Below are positions 1 through 5,188 of a DNA stretch of 5,188 nt, piece by piece. The stretch spans positions 1-5,188 of the forward strand of contig CAUDRX010000169.1 of the NCBI GenBank assembly GCA_958451915.1, read 5' to 3'. Source of the DNA: an uncultured Peptococcaceae bacterium. GTDB lineage: Bacteria > Bacillota > Peptococcia > Peptococcales > Peptococcaceae. Below the pieces are notes generated by a model. That model was not told the DNA's origin. It ran no database searches and was given only the letters and a program-made list of their open reading frames with translations. The position numbers and the translations under genes are program-made. Numbering within the stretch: the first letter of the stretch is position 1; each line of letters begins with the position of its first letter.

Positions 1-476
1 TGATGGGCGTTCTTGCCGTAGAGCGCTTCGATGTGCAGCGTGATGCCAGCGTTCATCGCAAAGGCGCGGAAAAATTCTTCAGTCAGTTCTGTATCATATT
101 CGCCGATCATCGGCGCATTCACCTCAGCGTGATAGACAAGATAAGGGCGCCCGCTCACATCCACGACGGCGCGGCAGAGCGCTTCGTCCATCGGGATAAA
201 GGCAGTGCCGTAACGCTGGATGGCGCCCTTGTCGATGCATTCGCCCAAAGCCTGGCCGAGGACAATACCGATGTCTTCGACACTATGGTGGCCATCCACC
301 CAGGTGTCGCCGTCACAGTCGAGTACCAGCCCCCAGCCAGCGTGCACTGCCAGTGCTGTCAGCATGTGGTCAAAAAAGCCGATGCCCGAGGCAATGCGCA
401 CCTCGCCGCCATCCAGATCAAGGAAGAGATGGATCGAGGTCTCCTTTGTCTCCCGTTCTTTGCTGACACTCCTCAT
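1..476 (-). CDS. hisB: Imidazoleglycerol-phosphate dehydratase HisB, C-terminus cut by window edge
   Basis: Cytoplasmic Mn-dependent enzyme that dehydrates imidazoleglycerol phosphate to imidazole-acetol phosphate. 158 complete codons are visible; the family is usually about 190-200 residues, so roughly 35-40 are missing past the left edge. Motifs seen in order: RETKETSI near residues 8-14, GIGFFDHML 31-39, H45, DGHHSVEDIGI 61-71 (His63, His64 and Glu67 are metal ligands by family knowledge), MDEAL 96-100, SGRPYLVY 108-115 and LHIEALYGKNAH 147-158. The last E..FKA-type motif lies outside the window. The ATG at 476 overlaps the hisC stop as ATGA and has AGGAG 8 nt upstream (485-489). The protein begins directly in the dehydratase fold, so it is the monofunctional form without the N-terminal HAD phosphatase of enterobacterial HisB. 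Family assignment is very secure. Confidence 0.97.
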   Translation of the reverse strand, partial: MRSVSKERETKETSIHLFLDLDGGEVRIASGIGFFDHMLTALAVHAGWGLVLDCDGDTWVDGHHSVEDIGIVLGQALGECIDKGAIQRYGTAFIPMDEALCRAVVDVSGRPYLVYHAEVNAPMIGEYDTELTEEFFRAFAMNAGITLHIEALYGKNAH

Positions 477-1531
477 GCTTCCATCTCCTCTACAATGTCA
501 CGCATAGCTGCTAAAAACAGGGTATTTTCCTTTGGCGATCCGGCATTGATGCGCAGCGCGTTTGGCTGCGGCTGACGCACAAGATAGCCATGCTCCTGGA
601 GCTTTTCAAAAAGCATCGGTGCATGCTCGGTGATGATATAGACAAAGTTCGTAGAAGTTGGCAGCATCCGTTCAAAGAGCGGTGAGTCGTTCACGATCGG
701 CGTCAGCCCGCCGACGAGGGCGCGCGTACTGCTCTTGATCTGGGTGATGGCGTCATCGATCTCTTCACCATGACGCAGCACGCAGGCGGCCAGTTCCTGC
801 GTCAGACGGCCGACGTTGTAAAATGGCTTGGCCAGCTGCAGAAGGTCTGTCATCTCGCGGGTCGTGATCGTAAAACCGACACGCAGCCCCGCCAGCCCCA
901 GCGCCTTGGAGCAGGTCTTGAGAACGACAAGGTTCTCCTTCTTTCCAGCCAGATCGAGCACGCTCTCATCAGCGAAATCCATATAAGCTTCATCCACGAC
1001 AACGATACCGTCAAAGCCATCGATCAGTCGCAGCACCTCCGCGCGCGGCAGTACCACACCCGTCGGGTTGCACGGATTGGAAAAGATGATCATGGCCGCA
1101 TCTTTTTCCTGTGCAAAGGCCAGGAGATGGTCAACGTTGATCGCGTAATCCTCCTGTTCATAGACGAACTGTTCCACCTGGTTCAGATAGGCCCCTGCCC
1201 CATACATCGAAAAGTCCGGCGCCACCGTGACCACGCGGTCTCCCGGCGCTACCAGCGCCGCATAGAGCAGCTCGATGTGCTCATCGGAACCATTGCCTGC
1301 TGTTACATTCTCCCAGTCCACACCAAAACGCTCCGCAAAAGCGCGGCAAAGGTCTTCGGCGCGAGGGTCCGGGTAACGGTTAAAGTCACAGTTCTCCAGG
1401 ATCGCATGAAATTCTTCCATCAGTTCATCAGACGGACGGACAAAACTCTCATTCGCGTTCAATATGACCGGGCAAGGTTTGCCGCCCGGGCTGTAAGGTT
1501 CTCTTCCTTTGAAACGATCGCTCAGTCGCAT
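473..1531 (-). CDS. hisC: Histidinol-phosphate aminotransferase HisC
   Basis: PLP-dependent fold-type I aminotransferase that converts imidazole-acetol phosphate and glutamate to L-histidinol phosphate in the cytoplasm. The 352-residue length is normal for the family. Seen in order: substrate-side N-terminus with EPYSPGG 11-17 and NANESF 25-30; GNGSDE 79-84 (PLP phosphate region); NPCNPTG 152-158; DEAYMDF 180-186 (Asp180 faces the pyridine nitrogen by family knowledge); TCSKALGLAGLRVGF 206-220 with Lys209 as the Schiff-base lysine; and RINAGSPKEN 327-336 with the substrate-carboxylate arginine at 327. The ATG at 1531 lies 10 nt inside hisD and has GAGGAAA at 1537-1543 as ribosome site. The position between hisD and hisB supports HisC over the related aromatic or aspartate aminotransferases. 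The TGA stop overlaps the hisB start. Confidence 0.97.
   Translation of the reverse strand: MRLSDRFKGREPYSPGGKPCPVILNANESFVRPSDELMEEFHAILENCDFNRYPDPRAEDLCRAFAERFGVDWENVTAGNGSDEHIELLYAALVAPGDRVVTVAPDFSMYGAGAYLNQVEQFVYEQEDYAINVDHLLAFAQEKDAAMIIFSNPCNPTGVVLPRAEVLRLIDGFDGIVVVDEAYMDFADESVLDLAGKKENLVVLKTCSKALGLAGLRVGFTITTREMTDLLQLAKPFYNVGRLTQELAACVLRHGEEIDDAITQIKSSTRALVGGLTPIVNDSPLFERMLPTSTNFVYIITEHAPMLFEKLQEHGYLVRQPQPNALRINAGSPKENTLFLAAMRDIVEEMEA
485..489 (-). promoter_or_regulatory. Ribosome binding site of hisB inside hisC
   Basis: AGGAG on the minus strand (in the context AGAGGAGAT), 8 nt before the hisB ATG at 476 and within the last codons of hisC. It supports initiation at the ATGA overlap. 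Confidence 0.8.
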
Positions 1532-2817
1532 GGTTCTTTCCTCACTTTCACGGCATTGGCATGGGCAGTCAGGCCCTCTGCTTCTGCAAAACGGATGATG
1601 TCATCGGCACCGTTAAGGAGCGCGGTCTTGCTGTAGGACGTGAAGCCCATGCGCTTATAAAAGCTGTCCACGCCCAGCGGCGAGAAGAAACGCGCCGTGC
1701 CGCTCGTTGGCAGCACGTGGTTGGCGCCGGCATAATAATCGCCCACCGGTTCCGGCGTCCAGTCCCCAAGGAAGACCGAACCCGCATTTTCGACACGGCC
1801 CAGCCAGCTGGCCGGATCGACCACCGCCAGCTCCAGATGTTCCGGCGCCACGGCATTGGCATAATCCACACAGGCCGCCACACTGTCAAAGACCACGATG
1901 ACGCCGTAGTCATCCATTGACTGACGGATGATATCGGCGCGGCTGAGATCTGCCAGCTGACGCGTGATCTCTCCCTTCACCGCTTCCGCAAGATCCGCTG
2001 AGTCAGTAAGGAGCACGCCGCCGGCAAGCACATCATGCTCACACTGGCTCATCAGGTCGGCCGCAATGAAGCGTGGGTCAGCGTTCTCATCGGCCACGAT
2101 AAGGATCTCGCTCGGACCGGCGATCATGTCGATATCGACCACACCATAGAGCAGGCGTTTCGCCGTCGCCACAAAGATGTTGCCCGGGCCCACGATCTTG
2201 TCCACCTGCGGGATCGTTTCCGTACCATAAGCCAGCGCCGCCACAGCCTGCGCGCCGCCGACCATATAGATACGGTCAACCCCGGCCACCGCTGCCGCCG
2301 CAAGGATCACATCCCGCGGTTTGCCTTCAGCGTTTGGCGGCGTCACCATAACAAGCTCCGGCACCCCGGCGATCTTGGCCGGGATGGCGTTCATCAGCAC
2401 AGAAGAAGGATAAGCCGCCGTGCCGCCCGGCACATAGAGGCCCACGCGCGCCAGCGGGCGCACACGCTGCCCCATAAAGGAGCCGTCTTCGCGGAAGTCC
2501 ACATAGCTCTCCTGCACCTGCTGCTGATGGAAACGGCGGATGTTCACCGCTGCCCGCTCCATCGCTGCGAGCAGTTCACCATCGATACGCGCCTTCGCGG
2601 CCGCGATCTCTTGTGCTTCGATCACGCGGATCGGCCCTTCCATATGGTCAAACTTCGCGCTGTAGCGTGCCACAGCTGCGTCGCCTTCGCGGCGCACGTC
2701 GTCGAGGATCGCCTGCACGGCACGCGTCACCTCAGCGTTCGTCTCCTGCTGACGTGCCTTCAGCGCACGAAGATATTCATATTCTGCTTTGCCATCGGCA
2801 AGGATGGTCTGGATCAT
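1522..2817 (-). CDS. hisD: Histidinol dehydrogenase HisD
   Basis: Zinc-dependent NAD enzyme for the last two steps, L-histidinol to histidinal to L-histidine. The 431 residues are full length and align with almost no offset to E. coli numbering. Motifs: VGLYVPGGTAAYPSS 125-139; VGGAQAVAALAYGTE 186-200 followed by VDKIVGPGN 205-213 (dinucleotide side); IAGPSEILIVAD 232-243; SQCEHD 257-262 with Gln258 and His261 as zinc ligands; APEHLEL 324-330 with the Glu326-His327 catalytic pair; GDYYAGANHVLP 359-370 with zinc ligand Asp360 and substrate-side His367; and EGLTAHANAV 414-423 with zinc ligand His419. All expected catalytic and metal residues are present. The ATG at 2817 overlaps the hisG stop as ATGA, with AAGGAGG at 2828-2834. 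Its 3' end overlaps hisC by 10 nt. Confidence 0.98.
   Translation of the reverse strand: MIQTILADGKAEYEYLRALKARQQETNAEVTRAVQAILDDVRREGDAAVARYSAKFDHMEGPIRVIEAQEIAAAKARIDGELLAAMERAAVNIRRFHQQQVQESYVDFREDGSFMGQRVRPLARVGLYVPGGTAAYPSSVLMNAIPAKIAGVPELVMVTPPNAEGKPRDVILAAAAVAGVDRIYMVGGAQAVAALAYGTETIPQVDKIVGPGNIFVATAKRLLYGVVDIDMIAGPSEILIVADENADPRFIAADLMSQCEHDVLAGGVLLTDSADLAEAVKGEITRQLADLSRADIIRQSMDDYGVIVVFDSVAACVDYANAVAPEHLELAVVDPASWLGRVENAGSVFLGDWTPEPVGDYYAGANHVLPTSGTARFFSPLGVDSFYKRMGFTSYSKTALLNGADDIIRFAEAEGLTAHANAVKVRKEPCD
1537..1543 (-). promoter_or_regulatory. Ribosome binding site of hisC inside hisD
   Basis: GAGGAAA on the minus strand, with GAGG 8 nt before the hisC ATG at 1531. It lies in the last codons of hisD and supports the start that overlaps hisD by 10 nt. 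Confidence 0.78.
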
Positions 2818-3446
2818 TGTGCTTCTGCCTCCTTCAATGCTTCGATCTTGTCGATCAGCGCGTTGATCTCATCCTTTTTCAGCTTCATGCTGACAACGTT
2901 GACGATCAGCCGCGCACTCACCTGCATCACGTCTTCGATGGCCACCAGGCCGTTCTCGCGCAGGGTATTACCGGTCTCGACAAGGTCCACGATACCGTCA
3001 ACCAGGCCCAAAAGCGGCGCCAGCTCGACGGAACCCTCGATCTTGATGATGTCCACATCCATGCCCTTTCGCGCAAAGAAATCACGCGTCACGTGCGGAT
3101 ACTTGCTGGCCAGACGCTTGACGTCATAGCCATCATAAAAATCCGTCCCCTGCGGCACCGCCAGCGCAAACTTGCACTTGCCAAAGCCCAGGTCCAGCAC
3201 CTCGTAAAAAGCACCGCCGCGCTCGTAGATCGTGTCCTTTCCGACAACGCCGATGTCACAGACACCGTGCTCCACATAGGTGATCACGTCCGGCGCCTTC
3301 GCGAGAACGACCGTGATATCATCGCCCACCTCGAGGATCAGCTTACGGCCCTTCGTCTCAAAGGCACTCACATCGAGGCCCATCTTTGCGAACAGTTCGA
3401 CGGTGGATTTCTCCAGCCGTCCTTTGGTCAATGCGATCTTAAGCAT
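2814..3446 (-). CDS. hisG: ATP phosphoribosyltransferase catalytic subunit HisG, short form
   Basis: Catalyses the committed step, ATP + PRPP to phosphoribosyl-ATP. At 210 residues it is the short form, which lacks the C-terminal ACT-like regulatory domain of long HisG and by family knowledge works only in a hetero-octamer with HisZ, encoded just upstream. Seen: N-terminal LKIALTKGRL 2-11, typical of the family; VCDIGVVGKD 62-71; LAVPQGTD 95-102; and the HisG signature from Glu141 to Leu162, including the PRPP-binding DLVETGNTL 154-162. I chose the ATG at 3446, not the in-frame ATG at 3470. GGAGG (3453-3457) sits 6 nt before 3446, the protein then begins exactly at the conserved beta strand, and the longer form would add a non-family octapeptide. 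It overlaps hisZ by 8 nt and hisD by 4 nt. Confidence 0.97.
   Translation of the reverse strand: MLKIALTKGRLEKSTVELFAKMGLDVSAFETKGRKLILEVGDDITVVLAKAPDVITYVEHGVCDIGVVGKDTIYERGGAFYEVLDLGFGKCKFALAVPQGTDFYDGYDVKRLASKYPHVTRDFFARKGMDVDIIKIEGSVELAPLLGLVDGIVDLVETGNTLRENGLVAIEDVMQVSARLIVNVVSMKLKKDEINALIDKIEALKEAEAQ
2828..2834 (-). promoter_or_regulatory. Ribosome binding site of hisD inside hisG
   Basis: AAGGAGG on the minus strand, 10 nt before the hisD ATG at 2817 and within the C-terminal codons of hisG. Close to the perfect anti-16S sequence; together with the ATGA overlap it supports coupled translation. Confidence 0.85.
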
Positions 3447-4641
3447 CTTGCACCTCCAGCCATTCTGCACGTCCGTCGTGATAATGGATCACCGTCGGAA
3501 TGCCGCGTTCCTTTGCCTCTGCGACAGCATCTTCCAGCGAATCCGCCAGCGACCATTCGGCACACATCCTGCGCGCGCTCATCCATTGAAAAGCCTGCGG
3601 CATATCCGCCAGATCTGCATACACAAGATCAAGCGTCGAGTAAAAGAGCGGATTTTGCCTGAGCATGACCTCCGCCAGGAGATCAACGCTCACCCCAAAA
3701 CCGATCGCCGCTGCTTCCATGCCAAAATCCTCCAGCAGGTGGTCATAGCGGCCGCCCGAGAGCACCGCCTGTCCCGCACCACCGATGTAGCCACGGAAGA
3801 TCAGGCTGGAATAATAATCCGCCTGGTTGATCAGACCCAGATCGATGATGATCTTCTCCTTAAAGCCCATCGCCTCAAACTGATCATAGATCCACGCCAG
3901 CTGATCGATCGCTTCCGTGATCTGCGGATCCAGATCCGCCATCAGCGTGCGTGCCGCTTCCAGCGTTTCCTGCCCGCCAAAAAGACGCGGCAGCTGGCGC
4001 AGCACCTTCGCCGCCGGTTTGTCGGCGTGGCGCTCGAGGATGTCGTTGAGCGCGGAGTAGTTCTTTTCTTCCACCGCTTCAAAAAGGGTGTCACGTTCCA
4101 GTTCGTCAATCTCGAGCATATCGACCAGCTTCTTGAAGATGCCCACATGCCCGATCTCCAGACGGTAGTCCTCGCCCATGTCGATCGCATAGAAAACGTC
4201 ACAGGCCATCTTAAGGATATCCATATCCGCCTTCGCGCCCTGGGCGCCGATCACTTCCACACCCATCTGGCGCATCTCGTGGCTGATACCGTCAAGGGTG
4301 CGGCTCGTGCGGTAGACCGTCTGGTCATAGCAAAGGCGCAGCGGCATCGTCTTGTTCTTATACTTCGTTGCCACCAGGCGCGCCATTGGGATCGTCGAGT
4401 CCGGACGCATGACGATAAGGCGTCCGTTGCGATCGCTCAGTTTATACATACTTTCAGCCGGGAAATATTTCCCCGCCGAACCAAAAACGTCAAAATACTC
4501 GATCCCCGGCGTGCGCACCTCGCGGAAACCGCGGCAGTAGAAGAACGTGCGCAGGCTGCGCTCGATGTGGCTCTGGGCCTCGCTGGCCTCAAACAATGCA
4601 TCGCGTGTGCCCTCCGGGGTCAATCTGGAATAATCTTTCAT
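3439..4641 (-). CDS. hisZ: ATP phosphoribosyltransferase regulatory subunit HisZ
   Basis: Histidyl-tRNA-synthetase-like partner that short HisG needs for activity and for histidine feedback control (family knowledge). 400 residues from the chosen start, normal for HisZ and lacking the HisRS anticodon-binding domain. Class II synthetase core seen: LTPEGTRD 7-14; motif 1-like GFREVRTPGIEYFDVF 38-53; motif 2-like region 109-133 (YRTSRTLDGISHEMRQMG); histidine-loop region 266-288 with QADYY 273-277; LSGGRYDHLLEDFG 294-307; and motif 3-like AAIGFGVSVDLL 311-322. In the RGLDYY position of true HisRS this protein has NQADYY, so the catalytic arginine is replaced. Together with its place before short hisG, that argues against a real HisRS. 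The start is the ATG at 4641, 9 nt after AAAGGAG (4651-4657). The upstream in-frame TTG at 4668 lies within the -10 element and is rejected. Confidence 0.95.
   Translation of the reverse strand: MKDYSRLTPEGTRDALFEASEAQSHIERSLRTFFYCRGFREVRTPGIEYFDVFGSAGKYFPAESMYKLSDRNGRLIVMRPDSTIPMARLVATKYKNKTMPLRLCYDQTVYRTSRTLDGISHEMRQMGVEVIGAQGAKADMDILKMACDVFYAIDMGEDYRLEIGHVGIFKKLVDMLEIDELERDTLFEAVEEKNYSALNDILERHADKPAAKVLRQLPRLFGGQETLEAARTLMADLDPQITEAIDQLAWIYDQFEAMGFKEKIIIDLGLINQADYYSSLIFRGYIGGAGQAVLSGGRYDHLLEDFGMEAAAIGFGVSVDLLAEVMLRQNPLFYSTLDLVYADLADMPQAFQWMSARRMCAEWSLADSLEDAVAEAKERGIPTVIHYHDGRAEWLEVQDA
3453..3457 (-). promoter_or_regulatory. Ribosome binding site that fixes the hisG start
   Basis: GGAGG on the minus strand lies 6 nt before the ATG at 3446 and inside the last codons of hisZ. 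It lies downstream of the in-frame ATG at 3470, which it therefore cannot serve, and this decides for the 210-residue HisG. Confidence 0.88.
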
Positions 4642-4650
4642 GGTCTCGCG

Positions 4651-4657
4651 CTCCTTT
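4651..4657 (-). promoter_or_regulatory. Ribosome binding site that fixes the hisZ start
   Basis: AAAGGAG on the minus strand lies 9 nt before the ATG at 4641. It is downstream of the TTG at 4668, so it cannot serve that codon, and this decides for the 400-residue HisZ. Confidence 0.85.
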
Positions 4658-4660
4658 CGC

Positions 4661-4675
4661 TTTATCAATTTATCA
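4661..4675. repeat. Tandem TTTATCA repeat across the -10
   Basis: TTTATCA occurs at 4661-4667 and again at 4669-4675, an 8-bp period with one separating base. On the minus strand this reads TGATAAATTGATAAA. It covers the extended -10 and the DNA just downstream, towards the predicted start site. It may be a second protein-binding site or simply AT-rich promoter DNA. Confidence 0.4.
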
Positions 4676-4695
4676 CGTTAAAGCGTTGATGTCAA
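4667..4695 (-). promoter_or_regulatory. Sigma-70-type promoter of the his operon, extended -10
   Basis: On the minus strand a perfect -35 TTGACA (4695-4690) is followed by a 17-nt spacer and TAAATT (4672-4667). The hexamer is preceded by TGA (4675-4673), giving an extended -10 TGnTAAATT. The expected transcription start, about 7 nt past the -10, is near 4660, which leaves a leader of about 20 nt before the hisZ ATG at 4641. The segment 4658-4698 is about 34% GC, well below the flanking genes. Sequence match is strong; activity is inferred. Confidence 0.82.
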
Positions 4696-4696
4696 C
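4685..4696. promoter_or_regulatory. 12-bp palindrome over the -35, candidate operator
   Basis: GTTGATGTCAAC is a perfect inverted repeat: 5-bp arms GTTGA/TCAAC around a central TG. It contains the whole -35 hexamer of the his promoter on the minus strand, so a dimeric protein bound here would block RNA polymerase. The arms are short and the element appears once, so it could be chance; I cannot name a regulator. Confidence 0.4.
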
Positions 4697-4698
4697 AT

Positions 4699-5188
4699 TT
4701 ATTTTGTTATGCCCTCGTGAAAGGCGCGCAGGGCCGCGTTCACTTCATCCTCATCATAGAACTGGTAACCCATCGTCTCCACCCAGGCATGGATGGCCGC
4801 GTTTTCCGGATGATCCGGCGTGGTGAGGATGTCCATGAGCTCATAATAGCCGCCAAAACCGCCGCAGGCTTCGAACGGTGCATTGCCCAGTCCTTCACGG
4901 ACCAGCGGCATCTCCGGACCATCCTCAAGGATGTCGACCAATTCGAGGTCATAGGTCCATTCATCGCTCAGGTCATAGATATAGCGGAACTGACGATGTT
5001 TGAGCGTCAGCGGATCGAGAGGCAGATCTTCCGCCCAGGCCACTTCCACCGAAGTATCAACGTTGAAACCATCCTTCTTCTTCTCTTCGAGGTAATGCTT
5101 GCCGGCATCGCTCTTCAGGAAGCGGTAACGCTCGTAGAGATCGGTGTCGGTGGTCACGCGAAGTTTTGGATCGTCAAAGACGAACTCA
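4699..5188 (-). CDS. PRiA4_ORF3-type protein (plasmid pRiA4b ORF-3 / IS1096 passenger family), 5' end cut
   Basis: 162 C-terminal residues are visible and the frame stays open to the right edge. The sequence resembles the PF07929 family: YIYDLSDEWTYDLEL (about 4983-4939) matches the family's YDFGD.W.H.IE-like strand, and APFEACGGFGGYYELM with TPDHPEN (about 4881-4801) matches its PPEDCGG..GY...L..L.DP.HPE block. The following HAWVETMGYQFYDEDEVN segment fits the family C-terminus. I recognise this from memory, not from a search. The protein is acidic, with no signal peptide or membrane segment in the visible part. A GTG at 5157 is in frame but has no ribosome site, and EFVFDD just before it looks like family sequence, so the true start lies beyond the window. 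Molecular function is unknown; the transposon-derived name does not show that it is mobile. The TAA stop sits 4 nt from the his promoter -35, with no terminator between. Confidence 0.8.
   Translation of the reverse strand, partial: EFVFDDPKLRVTTDTDLYERYRFLKSDAGKHYLEEKKKDGFNVDTSVEVAWAEDLPLDPLTLKHRQFRYIYDLSDEWTYDLELVDILEDGPEMPLVREGLGNAPFEACGGFGGYYELMDILTTPDHPENAAIHAWVETMGYQFYDEDEVNAALRAFHEGITK

Noticed and set aside
3..1636. Plus-strand frames opposite hisB and hisC (3-575, 770-1636)
   Set aside because: Antisense shadows of hisB and hisC. The minus-strand readings contain full family motifs and these do not.
1569..1913. Second minus-strand frame inside hisD
   Set aside because: Out-of-frame reading of hisD, Trp-, Arg- and Ser-rich, with no domain and no ribosome site. 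The hisD frame is intact through this region, so it is not a frameshift.
4666..4668. TTG start for hisZ
   Set aside because: It lies within the -10 region and upstream of the ribosome site AAAGGAG; the ATG at 4641 has correct spacing.
2035..4689. Long plus-strand open frames of about 350-470 codons opposite hisZ, hisG and hisD (2035-3129, 2613-3662, 3280-4689)
   Set aside because: They mirror minus-strand genes with complete catalytic motifs. Their translations are rich in Arg, His and Gln with no recognisable domain, they overlap one another, and I saw no convincing ribosome sites. GC-rich genes that avoid TTA, CTA and TCA codons leave such open antisense frames by chance.
4642..4698. Terminator, T-box or his-leader peptide in the only intergenic gap
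   Set aside because: No GC-rich hairpin with a T-run, no run of His codons in a short frame, and too little space for a T-box. The only inverted repeat is the 12-bp palindrome with a 2-nt centre, which cannot form a useful hairpin.
5155..5157. GTG as start of the upstream gene
   Set aside because: No Shine-Dalgarno precedes it, and the upstream in-frame residues (EFVFDD) look like family sequence, so the gene most likely begins beyond the window.
4699..5188. Insertion sequence suggested by the IS1096-passenger family name
   Set aside because: No transposase, terminal inverted repeats or target duplication are visible, and the family is common on chromosomes without mobile elements nearby.

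Overview
The window is almost entirely one tightly packed histidine-biosynthesis operon, read on the minus strand (right to left): hisZ, hisG, hisD, hisC, hisB. The left edge cuts hisB near its C-terminus. A different gene on the same strand lies upstream of hisZ, and the right edge cuts off its 5' end. No gene-free stretch exceeds 57 bases.

Layout from transcription start: (1) 5188-4699 holds the 3' part of a PRiA4_ORF3-type gene (plasmid pRiA4b ORF-3 / IS1096 passenger family), of unknown function. (2) 4698-4642 is a 57-bp gap holding a near-consensus sigma-70-type promoter with an extended -10. It also carries a 12-bp palindrome over the -35 and a tandem TTTATCA repeat over the -10. The predicted leader is only about 20 nt, so there is no room for a T-box or attenuator next to this promoter. 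(3) hisZ 4641-3439, hisG 3446-2814, hisD 2817-1522, hisC 1531-473 and hisB 476-1 follow. Every junction overlaps (8, 4, 10 and 4 nt), and each gene has its own Shine-Dalgarno inside the preceding gene, which suggests translational coupling.

Pathway: short-form HisG with the HisRS-like subunit HisZ condenses ATP and PRPP (step 1). HisB dehydrates imidazoleglycerol phosphate, HisC transaminates imidazole-acetol phosphate, and HisD oxidises histidinol to histidine. HisI/E, HisA and HisF/H are not seen; they may follow hisB past the left edge. This hisB starts directly in the dehydratase domain with no N-terminal phosphatase, so histidinol-phosphate phosphatase must be encoded elsewhere.

Organism: a bacterium of moderately high GC. 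Short HisG plus HisZ, strong AGGAGG-like ribosome sites and the gene order suit a Firmicute; moderate-GC Negativicutes are a plausible but unproven guess. The two annotation points that most need care are the starts of hisZ (ATG at 4641, not the upstream TTG at 4668) and hisG (ATG at 3446, not the ATG at 3470). I see no undescribed system here. The promoter/operator region and the unknown upstream gene are the only parts not explained by standard histidine metabolism.
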